A stretch of 64,000 nucleotides of DNA from Bacteroidales bacterium. Lineage in GTDB: Bacteria; Bacteroidota; Bacteroidia; Bacteroidales; VadinHA17. A program made the translations under genes and the position numbers. The DNA lies in the NCBI GenBank assembly GCA_016715075.1, contig JADKBK010000042.1, forward strand, positions 1 through 64,000, written 5' to 3'. Below the pieces are notes generated by a model. The model did not search any database. It had not been told where the DNA came from and saw nothing but the letters and a program-made list of their open reading frames with translations. This document shows, one piece after another, positions 1-7,336 of this stretch; the first letter of the stretch is position 1; each line of letters begins with the position of its first letter.

Positions 1-562
1 ATTTATATTATATAGGTTATTGATGTATTTACCATTTGCCTGTTTAATCAAGTTATCTTATATAAATGGCCAAGATTATTTCCATACTTTGCGATTATGC
101 ACGGATTGCTTGACTTCGGGACAGTAATGGTCCTTCTTGAAATTAGTAAGGGTTAATTTGCCCTAATTCACATAAGAAAAAATACAAAACATAATCCTGG
201 AGGATTAAATTAATGCTACAGGAACCTAACACGGACAATATGGGTAAGTTGTTTGTCACACTTTTTGCTTTTGCTCCTGCACCCATGACAGATTCGTAAT
301 GATATATACTGCGATCGCGCCAGTGCACGCCCCCAAACTTCTAACCGGGGATAAACTCGCGGCTCCGATCAAACTTGTACCGCGACACGCGTAATGTTTA
401 TAAAATTTGTACCCGGACGGCAAAAAGTGCGCCATACCCTCCTTGCACCGTGACAGCTTTCTGGCTAAAGTACCAGGACTCTGCCCGGTGCTTCGTCGGG
501 TAACACAACCTCCCCATATTGCCGGGCCGGTTATGGTGCATTATAAAAAAAGCGATTAGACA
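1..562. other. Intergenic, GC-rich spacer with hairpins
   Basis: No convincing gene is visible. The first 300 bases are AT-rich and featureless. From about 330 the DNA becomes GC-richer and holds several short inverted repeats, such as CCCGG/TCGGG near 484-500. Bases 419-474 are a diverged copy of 5581-5637. The segment ends with GTTATGGTGC at 530-539, which is complementary to sequence just past the next gene. The only open frame (143-328, minus) has no recognisable features and I treat it as chance. Confidence 0.5.
419..474 (+). repeat. Spacer element, copy A (partner 5581-5637)
   Basis: About 56 bases starting GGCAAAAA and ending AAGTACC match 5581-5637 at very roughly three quarters of positions, by eye. 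The shared stretch sits in both cases inside a GC-rich spacer upstream of a small exported-protein gene. This suggests a dispersed non-coding element family in the accessory region. Confidence 0.45.
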
Positions 563-999
563 ATGAAACACTCTCTGACAATTTTTCTATTATCTTGGAC
601 AGTCTTGCTTTTCGGACAAACAGACAGTGCCAAGACAGAGTGTAAAACTCAGTTCGACTCACTCTCAAACCGGACCGTTTATACAATGGTTGACAATCTT
701 CCTGAATTCCCTGGCGGAGTCGACTCGTTGCAAAAATATGTCAGAGACAATATAATTTGGCCAGACGATGGGGCTGATTTTCAAGGATTTGTTTATATCT
801 CCGTTATAGTAGAAACTGATGGAAACTTGACAAACAAAACAATTTTCAAAGGAATATATGAATTTGCAGACAGAGAAGCTTTAAGAATTGTAGGAAAAAT
901 ACCAAAATGGAATCCTGGAAAATGCAATGGGAAAGTAGTTCCCGTTAAATATTGTATCCCGATTAAATTTAAATTAGAAAATTAATAACGCACCATAAC
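530..999. repeat. Inverted repeats flanking the TonB_C gene (cassette-like)
   Basis: Bases 530-544 and 985-999 are complementary at 14 of 15 positions (GTTATGGTGCATTAT against the reverse complement of ATAACGCACCATAAC). They lie immediately before and after the 563-985 gene. In integron gene cassettes, the bases just inside the 5' end of a cassette pair with the start of its own attC in the same way. The core does not fit the canonical GTTRRRY, so cassette identity is inference. Confidence 0.5.
563..985 (+). CDS. Small exported TonB C-terminal domain protein
   Basis: A 140-residue protein with an N-terminal signal peptide (hydrophobic FLLSWTVLLF, cleavage probably near FGQT). The remainder resembles a lone TonB C-terminal domain: LPEFPGGVDSLQKYV, then I-WP, a GFVYISVIVETDG strand, a segment with EALRIVGKIPKWNPG and a closing VKYCIPIKFKL strand. 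Full TonB proteins carry a membrane anchor and proline-rich linker, which are missing here, so it probably does not transduce energy by itself. Such small domains are common as exported proteins in Bacteroidetes. The gene is bracketed by inverted repeats and spaced like a gene cassette. The family assignment is fairly secure but the function is unknown. Confidence 0.7.
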   Translation: MKHSLTIFLLSWTVLLFGQTDSAKTECKTQFDSLSNRTVYTMVDNLPEFPGGVDSLQKYVRDNIIWPDDGADFQGFVYISVIVETDGNLTNKTIFKGIYEFADREALRIVGKIPKWNPGKCNGKVVPVKYCIPIKFKLEN

Positions 1000-1016
1000 A
1001 GGCGGCATGTGTAATT
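997..1016 (+). repeat. AACAGGCGG(C/T)AT repeat, copy 1
   Basis: AACAGGCGGCATGTGTAATT occurs just after the stop of the TonB_C gene. Near-identical copies lie at 4311-4330 and 9738-9756, all on the same strand and all downstream of accessory genes. The later copies extend further (about 75 bases) into GCCT-CCCGC-TCGCC sequence, so this is probably the left end of a larger folded spacer element. Confidence 0.55.
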
Positions 1017-1084
1017 TAGATGCTCATATTAGCGAATTAAAAATATTATGGAAAATTTAGTATTACATACAAATTATACTTATA

Positions 1085-2263
1085 ATGAATAAATTACTAT
1101 TAATTATTTTAATCTCAAGTCTTTTCTCATGTGAAAGAGACAATTGGGAATTAAAGGTTCAAAATTCACTCTCAGCCTATCGTACCGAACTAGATAGTTT
1201 CAGGTATGAATTTGGTGGAAGTTGCGATATGCCAGATGTGAAATGGTTTCAATTTGGTATGGGAAACCGAACAAAAATAATTTACAAACATGGTGCATTG
1301 ATCAACGCAATCACAACTGATACTCTTTTTAAATGGAGTGTCTCTAAGGAATATATTCTACCGGCAGAGTATACGGTTATATTGAAAACAATTAATGGGA
1401 GTTGGATCTCCATTACTGAAGACTCTTCATCAGTTAAAATAACAGAAGATTCTAAGTGTAAAGTTATTCCAGGAACAGAGAGTTTTATAAAATTACCAGA
1501 TTTTGAAAACTTTAAATATCCAGGAATAATGAAAGTTCTTCATCAGGAAATACTTATCAACATTATTTATGGTATGCCTGTTCCAAATTTATATGTTTAT
1601 TCAAAACCTTGGCGGCGGGATGCAGCAATGATGGCCATGTGTTTAAATATTACCGGGAATATAGGACTTATTAAGGATTGGGCTTTATCACTTAGCGATC
1701 CATATGATAGAAATAATGCTGGAGAAACCGAAGCTGACAATTTAGGACAAACTTTATATATTCTTTCATTTTTTTCAGACAGCACAAGTAAACTTGTTAG
1801 CCAGATTTTAAAAGAAGTTAATAAGTTTGAAGTCAAAGAAAAGTCTGGCACCTATATAAAAGGCAGATCAGATTTTCATGAGGTACCTGTTTATCAGACC
1901 AAGTGGTTAAAATATGGATTAAAGTCCATGAAGATTCCGGATAAATATATTATTCCGGATATTGCAGATAATTATTCAGCTTTGTTTTGGTGGGATTATA
2001 AAGAGCATTATGTACCTGGAGTTGATGCTAATGATCGAAAAAGATATTCATATCTAGGTTGGGCTTGCGACCATTTTCATGGAGAAAAAAAGTCCCCGAT
2101 AAGTAATCGTGATTATCCGCTTACATGGGAAATAAAAGCAAGTCAAGCAAACTACAAAGGCATGGCAACTGTTGATTCAACTTATGTTCATGAACAAAAT
2201 AGTTCGCCACATACATGGCATGCCAGTGAGATATTTTTATATCTATTGGAAATAAAAAAATAA
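1085..2263 (+). CDS. Hypothetical lipoprotein, possibly glycosidase-like
   Basis: A 392-residue protein with a lipoprotein signal (LLLIILISSLFSC, Cys at about residue 16). I do not recognise the family with certainty. From about residue 155 the helical, tryptophan-rich sequence (YSKPWRRDAAMMAMCL, ETEADNLGQTLYIL, FHEVPVYQTKWLKYGL, SALFWWDYKEHY) resembles alpha/alpha-toroid (six-hairpin) glycosidases, with candidate acidic residues in the ETEAD stretch. That resemblance is a guess from composition. The gene is strikingly AT-rich compared with genes beyond 10 kb, which suggests recent acquisition. It is followed immediately by an attC-like hairpin at 2271-2396. Confidence 0.6.
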   Translation: MNKLLLIILISSLFSCERDNWELKVQNSLSAYRTELDSFRYEFGGSCDMPDVKWFQFGMGNRTKIIYKHGALINAITTDTLFKWSVSKEYILPAEYTVILKTINGSWISITEDSSSVKITEDSKCKVIPGTESFIKLPDFENFKYPGIMKVLHQEILINIIYGMPVPNLYVYSKPWRRDAAMMAMCLNITGNIGLIKDWALSLSDPYDRNNAGETEADNLGQTLYILSFFSDSTSKLVSQILKEVNKFEVKEKSGTYIKGRSDFHEVPVYQTKWLKYGLKSMKIPDKYIIPDIADNYSALFWWDYKEHYVPGVDANDRKRYSYLGWACDHFHGEKKSPISNRDYPLTWEIKASQANYKGMATVDSTYVHEQNSSPHTWHASEIFLYLLEIKK

Positions 2264-2270
2264 CTACGCA

Positions 2271-2396
2271 CAACACGCGGTGTAAAAAATTGCCGAGACA
2301 GCAGGTTAATCATGGGTTGTAGCTCGCTTCAACTTTTGTGTAACTTGACAGGAAATCACCTGCAAACGGCAACTTTTCATACCGCCAACCGTTAGC
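2271..2396 (+). repeat. attC-like imperfect hairpin after the lipoprotein gene
   Basis: Two 19-base arms, 2277-2295 (GCGGTGTAAAAAATTGCCG) and 2367-2385 (CGGCAACTTTTCATACCGC), pair with three mismatches. An inner 6-bp stem lies at 2301-2306/2358-2363. Flanking motifs CACAAC (2269-2274) and CGTTAGCT (2390-2397) sit where integron R'' and R' core sites would be. The overall size, about 125 bases, fits the long attC class. No integrase gene is present in the window, so the name is only by resemblance. Confidence 0.5.
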
Positions 2397-2510
2397 TGCC
2401 ACTGTAAAAAACGCTCTGTGATATGGAGATAGGTTAACTGAACAGGTTTGCCCAATATCGGATTACTTTATTGATTGATTCAACTACAAAAACCGCCTAT
2501 ATAAAAGATT

Positions 2511-3508
2511 ATGAAATCGATACTAATAGTTACCTCTTTTTTGCTGTATGTTTTAAATATAACAGCATTTGGCCAGCTGGATAAAATAAAATCCTATGAG
2601 GAACTTGACAGGGTAGCAAGAAAATACTTTGAAACAGGCAAAGTTGATTCTGCCATTATTGTTGTCGAGTATGCCCGAAAAAAATTTCCTGATCATGATG
2701 AAGATGCGACCTCTAAACTTAATTTTCTGTGTGGGAGAACTAGTATATCCAAGTCTATGGAGAATTGGGAATATGGATTAAAAAAAGATACTTCATGGGG
2801 TTACAAGGCGTGAAAAATGATTCTCTTATAAATAATCCGGAGTTTATACGACTTGCAAAATTAGATAAACTCATCGAGGATAGTTTAAATAATGCATCGC
2901 ATGTGAAATATGAAGTTTGTCTGCCTGAAAATTATTCAAAGGAGAAGCAATATCCCGTATTATTCGTTTTTCACGGAGATGGTTGGAATATTGAAATATC
3001 AAAAAGAACCTGGACTTCAAAAATGATGAAGGAAAAGTTTATAACAGTATACATGCAGTCGTATATTTACCTGACGTATAATACTTTTCAGTGGAAGTTA
3101 AACGATGAAAAGACGAATAAAGAATTCAAAGAAATATTTGAACAGATTTTAAATAAATATCCAATAAACAAGAGTCAGGTTATTTTTACAAGTATGTCAT
3201 CAGGAGGTAACATTTCCATATATTTTGCTTTCAATAAATTTGTACCCGTATATGGTTTGGTTTTAACCTGTCCCGTAGTTCCTGATGTTTCCGATAATTC
3301 AGTTAGCGATTTTGTTGCTAATAACAAAAAAATGGCCATAATAACCGGTGAAAATGATTGGGCAATAAATGACCAGAAAAATTTGATAAGCAAAATTGGC
3401 AAAAAGGGAGGAAATAATAAAATAACAATTAAACCCGGTATGGGCCATGAAATTCCAAATGACTATTCAACTTTACTTGATCAATATTTAAATTGGATGT
3501 TGGAATAA
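2511..3508 (+). CDS. Alpha/beta hydrolase (esterase-like), one frameshift
   Basis: Two overlapping frames (2511-2813 and 2765-3508) join into one protein of about 332 residues if one A is added to the A7 run at 2780-2786. The N-terminus has a signal peptide (LIVTSFLLYVLNITAFG) followed by a TPR-like helical segment. The C-terminal two thirds is an alpha/beta hydrolase of the esterase/dienelactone hydrolase type: YPVLFVFHGDGWN forms the oxyanion strand, TSMSSGGNI is a degenerate nucleophile elbow with Ser, GENDW is the likely acid strand and GMGHEIP holds the catalytic His. Probably a periplasmic esterase or peptidase of unknown substrate. An attC-like spacer lies upstream. Confidence 0.65.
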
Positions 3509-3841
3509 TATATTTTCCTAATTCAGCAAAAGGAATAGTATTTTACTGATTGAATAAATTATAAATGTATCATACATATACTTTATGTTTTAGAAAACAA
3601 CGATTCATCACTTATCAAAGTTAAGAGGACAAATAAATTTCCCTCCCAAAAATTACCAGGAATCAATAAAACTACCCACTTACAGATTAATCAAACCTAA
3701 AAAAATGCTTACCTTAGAATTTTGTTTGTATTCTTCAAAACTTCCTAACCCAAAATCTAATTGCATTTTTATTAAAAATGATCCCTATTATGCTTTCTTA
3801 TAATTTTACAAATAAATTCCAATTGATTAAAAATTTATTCT
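3509..3841. other. AT-rich intergenic, nothing recognised
   Basis: About 330 bases of AT-rich sequence between the hydrolase and the PEGA lipoprotein. I see no long hairpin, no conserved promoter with both boxes, and none of the GC-rich spacer seen elsewhere in the accessory region. Confidence 0.5.
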
Positions 3842-4198
3842 ATGAGAAAAAAAGTCATTATTCAGATCACTGCTGTATTGCTAATTTTAACAATTCTATT
3901 GTCTAGTTGTGCAAGTACAACAGTATTACAATCTTCTCCTTCTGGAGCAAAGCTCTACATGAATGGAGAGCCAGTGGGTACGACACCCTATACCCATACA
4001 GATACAAAAATTGTTGGCACTACGACAATTCTTAAAATTACATCTGATGGGTATGAAGATTTTAACGGTGTTCTGGTTAGAAATGAGGAAGCTAATGTAG
4101 GCGCAATTATTGGTGGAATATTTCTTCTTTTCCCATTCCTATGGGTAATGGACTATAAACCAATGCATAATTTTGAACTTGTTCCATCAAAGAAATGA
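3842..4198 (+). CDS. PEGA-domain lipoprotein
   Basis: A 118-residue lipoprotein. The signal peptide ends in the lipobox LLSSC (Cys at about residue 22). It is followed by a single PEGA domain: VLQSSPSGAKLYMNGEPVGTTPY, then a lysine-rich strand ILKITSDGYEDF. PEGA domains are beta-sandwich modules found on surface and periplasmic proteins of many bacteria. Residues 85-105 (VGAIIGGIFLLFPFLWVMDY) form a second hydrophobic stretch, so the protein may span or re-enter the membrane. This layout is common among small PEGA proteins of Bacteroidetes, and no function is known. The gene stands alone and is followed by a repeat-bearing spacer. Confidence 0.75.
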   Translation: MRKKVIIQITAVLLILTILLSSCASTTVLQSSPSGAKLYMNGEPVGTTPYTHTDTKIVGTTTILKITSDGYEDFNGVLVRNEEANVGAIIGGIFLLFPFLWVMDYKPMHNFELVPSKK

Positions 4199-4724
4199 TC
4201 AATCTTCAATAAACTATTGTATAATTTGTTGAATGTCAAATAATAATAGATTATTTCACACCGAATATAAAACGCATACTTAGATTAAATATAAATTTAC
4301 TACGCCACCTAACAGGCGGTATATGTAATTGCCTCCCGCTGCGCCTTCCTACGAGAGATAAATTCGTTATATCAAGACAAAGGCTTCGCGGGACACCGTC
4401 AGGCCTTGACAGGTTAGTAATGCTCCCAAACATCTCAAGAGTTATATTTCAACTATCTATCAAGTATATCTACCGGGAAATACTGCTACCAAGACAGCAT
4501 CTTTTGCCTTCATCGCCGTTGCGTAGCCGTAGGTCGTCGAAGTCGCTACGGCTGACGAAGAGGCCAGATGGGTAACCATGAAAAATCACACAATGCTGAA
4601 AGATAAGGATTAGTAATTGTTTGATATTTATTGTGAAATAATTAACAATAAAGCTGGTTTAATTAACAAATCATTAAGGTAATTCCTCTTAATTTTGATC
4701 TTAATAATCTTTAAATCTTACTAA
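4199..4724. other. Intergenic spacer with repeat and hairpin
   Basis: The stretch contains copy 2 of the AACAGGCGG repeat (4311-4385), a hairpin near 4515-4553 (AGCCGTAG paired with CTACGGCT) and, from 4573, the upstream part of the segmental duplication shared with 5752 onward. No coding signal was seen. Confidence 0.55.
4311..4385 (+). repeat. AACAGGCGG(C/T)AT repeat, copy 2
   Basis: AACAGGCGGTATATGTAATT continues as a GCCTCCCGCTGCGCC block and then GATAAATTCGTTATATCA. The copy at 9738-9812 shows the same order: repeat core, GCC-TTCCCGCTTCGCC, then GATAAATTCCCTATATCA. The shared length is about 75 bases, and both copies lie on the plus strand downstream of accessory genes. Confidence 0.6.
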
Positions 4725-5267
4725 ATGAAGAACTTGTCAATTCTACTTTGCTTCACATGTCTGATTTTTTTTGTTGCTCCTGTTCAGGCTCAGGATAACA
4801 CTAAGAATAGTTCAATTGGGATTCAATTCAACCCGTATCTGGATTCATACTATTTTGATGGGATATCCAAAAAGTACATATTTGCTTTTAGATACAGTTT
4901 TAATATTAAGGATCACATATCGTTTGGCCCTGAGGTCTCAGGGTATTTCAGGCATCATGATAATATCAATTTTTCTGATTTCCACTTAGGGGGCTTCATG
5001 AGATATACATTATTGCCAACTTCCAGGATCAGGCCATTTCTTGAGTTCAGCCCTTATTATAGTATTTTTCATTATGAGAAGACTACTTCGGAGAGATTTG
5101 AACATGATATGACCTATTTTAGCGGTTATCTGAGTCCGGGAATTTCTTTATACACAAAAAACCGCAAGTTCAGTTTGGATTTAATGTATAAATTCATGAT
5201 AACGGATAGACCTGATATAATATTTAATAAACCTGTATTTTCTTACAGGCTTAATTTTAATTTCTAA
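4725..5267 (+). CDS. Outer-membrane beta-barrel protein, copy 1
   Basis: A 180-residue protein with a clear signal peptide (LLCFTCLIFFVAPVQAQ, cleavage after AQA). The rest consists of alternating short beta strands typical of a small outer-membrane barrel (IGIQFNPYLDSYYF, FAFRYSFNIKDHISFGPEVSGYF, GGFMRYTLLP, LEFSPYYSIF, FSGYLSPGISLYTK, FSLDLMYKFMI) and ends in a C-terminal aromatic strand YRLNFNF. The architecture matches the generic porin-family barrel of Bacteroidetes. It is a paralogue of 5904-6464, produced by the segmental duplication. Unlike copy 2 it is not followed by DUF4249, so it may be an orphan expressed from its own copy of the promoter region. Confidence 0.75.
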   Translation: MKNLSILLCFTCLIFFVAPVQAQDNTKNSSIGIQFNPYLDSYYFDGISKKYIFAFRYSFNIKDHISFGPEVSGYFRHHDNINFSDFHLGGFMRYTLLPTSRIRPFLEFSPYYSIFHYEKTTSERFEHDMTYFSGYLSPGISLYTKNRKFSLDLMYKFMITDRPDIIFNKPVFSYRLNFNF

Positions 5268-5903
5268 TCATTATTACAGAGTTTCAATTAAGCTTGAGCG
5301 TTACGTCGGGAAGCAAACTTCTCGTCCGTCTATCAATCCAATAAAGTCGAATCTGGGCAATTACTGTAACCGGGATAAATTTATCAGGTTGACAATTTAA
5401 AAATTGCACGAATTCTAACAGTGGGTATGAGCAAAAAGCTCGTCACAATTTTCACATCGCACCTGGACAGTTTATCATGACACAAAACTTAACACAGTTT
5501 ACCAGTTTCGTAAAACCGGCTCTGGACAGGTCCTGCCACGGGACAGTTTTATTGTATGCCGGTCCCGATCGCTATCGGATGGCAAAAATTGTGCCTTTGT
5601 GTCTTGCGCACCGGGACAATTTCTCGTCTTAAGTACCTCGATCAGTGACCGGCTGGACTTAGCCACCAAAACTTTCTGCTCATACCCGCTGGCCTCAGAC
5701 TTCATTGGGGTTCCTGCTGAGTGAAAATTTACTTCTAAAAGAACAGATACCTAACCATGAAAAATCACACAATACTAGCAGAAAAGCATTAGAAATTGTT
5801 TGATATTTATTGTGAAATAATTAACAATAAAGCTGGTTTAATTAACAAATCATTAAGGTAATTCCTCTTAAATTTGATTTTAATAATCTTTAAATAATAC
5901 AAT
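5268..5903. other. Intergenic, GC-rich spacer between duplicated genes
   Basis: No gene was recognised. A long imperfect inverted repeat pairs GTGGGTATGAGCAAAAAG (from 5421) with sequence near 5672-5690 (CTTTCTGCTCATACCCGC), enclosing about 230 bases. Inside it are a palindromic CCGATCGCTATCGG-like motif near 5564-5578 and the copy B element at 5581-5637. From 5752 it becomes the upstream half of the duplication. Confidence 0.5.
5581..5637 (+). repeat. Spacer element, copy B (partner 419-474)
   Basis: This is the diverged partner of 419-474, sharing GGCAAAAA at the start, ACCG-GACA in the middle and AAGTACC at the end. It lies inside the large inverted repeat of the spacer. Confidence 0.45.
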
Positions 5904-6464
5904 ATGAAGAACTTATCAATTCTACTTTGCTTCACATGTCTGATTTTTTTTGTTGCTCCTGTTCAGGCTCAGGATAACACTAAGAATAGTTCAATTGGGA
6001 TTCAATTCAACCCTTACCTGGATTCATATTTTTTTGACGGGATATACACAAAATGGGTGTTTGCCATCAGATATGGATTTAATATTAATGACCACATATC
6101 GTTTGGACCTGAGTTTTCAGGGTTTTATCTGGATCATACAATTACGAAATTTACTGATTTCAACTTTGGTGGCTTCGTGAGATATGCACTATTGCCAGCT
6201 TCCAGAATTAAGCCATTTCTTGAGTTCAGCCCTTATTACAGTATTTATCATTATAAGATTGATCCCAGTCCAAATTGGGAAGGATTTGATAAAGAATCTA
6301 CCTATTTTAGTGGTTATCTGAGTCCGGGAATTTCTTTATACACAAAAAAACGTAAGTTCAGCTTGGATTTAATGTATAAATTCTCAATCACGAATAAACC
6401 AGAAGCACCTTTTGCAAATAGCAATAAATCCGTATTTTCTTACAGATTAAATTTTAATTTTTAA
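5904..6464 (+). CDS. Outer-membrane beta-barrel protein, copy 2
   Basis: A 186-residue paralogue of the 4725 protein, with the same signal peptide, the same strand pattern and the same terminal YRLNFNF. Differences are concentrated in loop positions (for example DPSPNWEGFDKES against the shorter copy 1 loop), as expected for surface loops diverging after duplication. Its stop overlaps the start of the DUF4249 gene by one base (TAATG), so the two are probably translationally coupled. It therefore heads an operon with DUF4249 and the TonB-dependent receptor, which makes an accessory role in the same outer-membrane uptake system plausible. Confidence 0.75.
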   Translation: MKNLSILLCFTCLIFFVAPVQAQDNTKNSSIGIQFNPYLDSYFFDGIYTKWVFAIRYGFNINDHISFGPEFSGFYLDHTITKFTDFNFGGFVRYALLPASRIKPFLEFSPYYSIYHYKIDPSPNWEGFDKESTYFSGYLSPGISLYTKKRKFSLDLMYKFSITNKPEAPFANSNKSVFSYRLNFNF

Positions 6465-7336
6465 TGAGTCATTTGCTAAAAATCCTCGCTTTTATTATTT
6501 TTTTCTCTGCTTCTCTGTCGTGTAAGAAGGTTATCGATATAGAGCTGCCTCAGCCAGATCCTAAAATAGTTGTAAACAGCTTTTTTACCGAGGATTCAAG
6601 GATAAAAGTCCATTTATCAAAAACCATTGGAATACTGGAAAGTATACCTCCCGATATTACAGATGCGTCGGTTATGGTGAGGGAAAATGGCGTCATCATT
6701 GATACAATGTACCTGGAATCCGGATATTACTATTCACACATTCTGGCTGAAAGAAATAATAATTATTCCCTGGAGGTCATCGCTCCAGGTTTGGAAAGCA
6801 TTTTTTGTGAGGATATAATTCCGGAGAAAACAGTGCTACAAAGCTATATATGTACTGATTCAGTTCTAATTGATGAGGATGGATTGACAATAAATGAACT
6901 TAAACTGGATTTCCAGGATTTATCCGGGCCATCCTTTTATGAAGTAGAACTGGAAACACACGATGTTATCTATAACTATAACATGGGGGTCTGGTTTGAG
7001 AAAAACTCTGACCCTATAATAACATCAACTGGACTGCTTGATTATAATCCCCAGACTCTGGTTTTCACAGATAAAATGTTTGATGGAAAACATTGTTCAG
7101 TAAAAATTTATTTTGCTACTGATCCGTGGTCAGATTATAACCTGAAGATCAGTTTCAGGTCAGTTTCAGAATCTTATTATAAATACAAAGAAAAGCAGTT
7201 TGCATATTTATTCAGCCTTCATAATGATATTTTCTCCGGTATGAGTGAGCCAATAAATCTTTATTCGAATATTACAGGTGGATATGGAATCTTTGCAGGC
7301 TATTCATCAGATGAAAAAGTAATAATCGTACGGTAA
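6464..7336 (+). CDS. DUF4249 lipoprotein
   Basis: A 290-residue lipoprotein. The signal peptide ends at the lipobox LSCKK (Cys about residue 20), followed by the family-typical IDIELPQPDPKIVVNSFF opening. The body is beta-rich with repeated immunoglobulin-like strands (VHLSKTIGI, ASVMVRENG, YSLEVIAPG). DUF4249 proteins are almost always encoded next to a TonB-dependent receptor with a CarboxypepD_reg-like domain. They are thought to be surface or periplasmic partners of the receptor, and the substrate is unknown. Its stop codon is directly adjacent to the ATG of the receptor gene, so co-translation is likely. Confidence 0.85.
   Translation: MSHLLKILAFIIFFSASLSCKKVIDIELPQPDPKIVVNSFFTEDSRIKVHLSKTIGILESIPPDITDASVMVRENGVIIDTMYLESGYYYSHILAERNNNYSLEVIAPGLESIFCEDIIPEKTVLQSYICTDSVLIDEDGLTINELKLDFQDLSGPSFYEVELETHDVIYNYNMGVWFEKNSDPIITSTGLLDYNPQTLVFTDKMFDGKHCSVKIYFATDPWSDYNLKISFRSVSESYYKYKEKQFAYLFSLHNDIFSGMSEPINLYSNITGGYGIFAGYSSDEKVIIVR

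Larger units (their letters stand above)
4573..6464 (+). repeat. Tandem segmental duplication (two copies, offset 1179)
   Basis: Bases 4573-5267 and 5752-6464 are copies of one segment. Each contains about 150 bases of near-identical upstream DNA, starting TAACCATGAAAAATCACACA, and a beta-barrel gene. The offset is 1179 at both the upstream edge and the start codon. The signal peptides and first 40 codons are almost identical, while the middle of the genes has diverged. The 484 bases between the copies are an unrelated GC-rich spacer. Confidence 0.85.

Noticed and set aside
143..328. A 61-codon minus-strand open frame at the left end
   Set aside because: No signal peptide, domain or neighbour supports it, and no promoter or conserved start context was seen.
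2271..2396. A proven integron attC site
   Set aside because: The fold and size fit, but the core GTTAGCT deviates from GTTRRRY and no integrase is in the window, so only attC-like is claimed.
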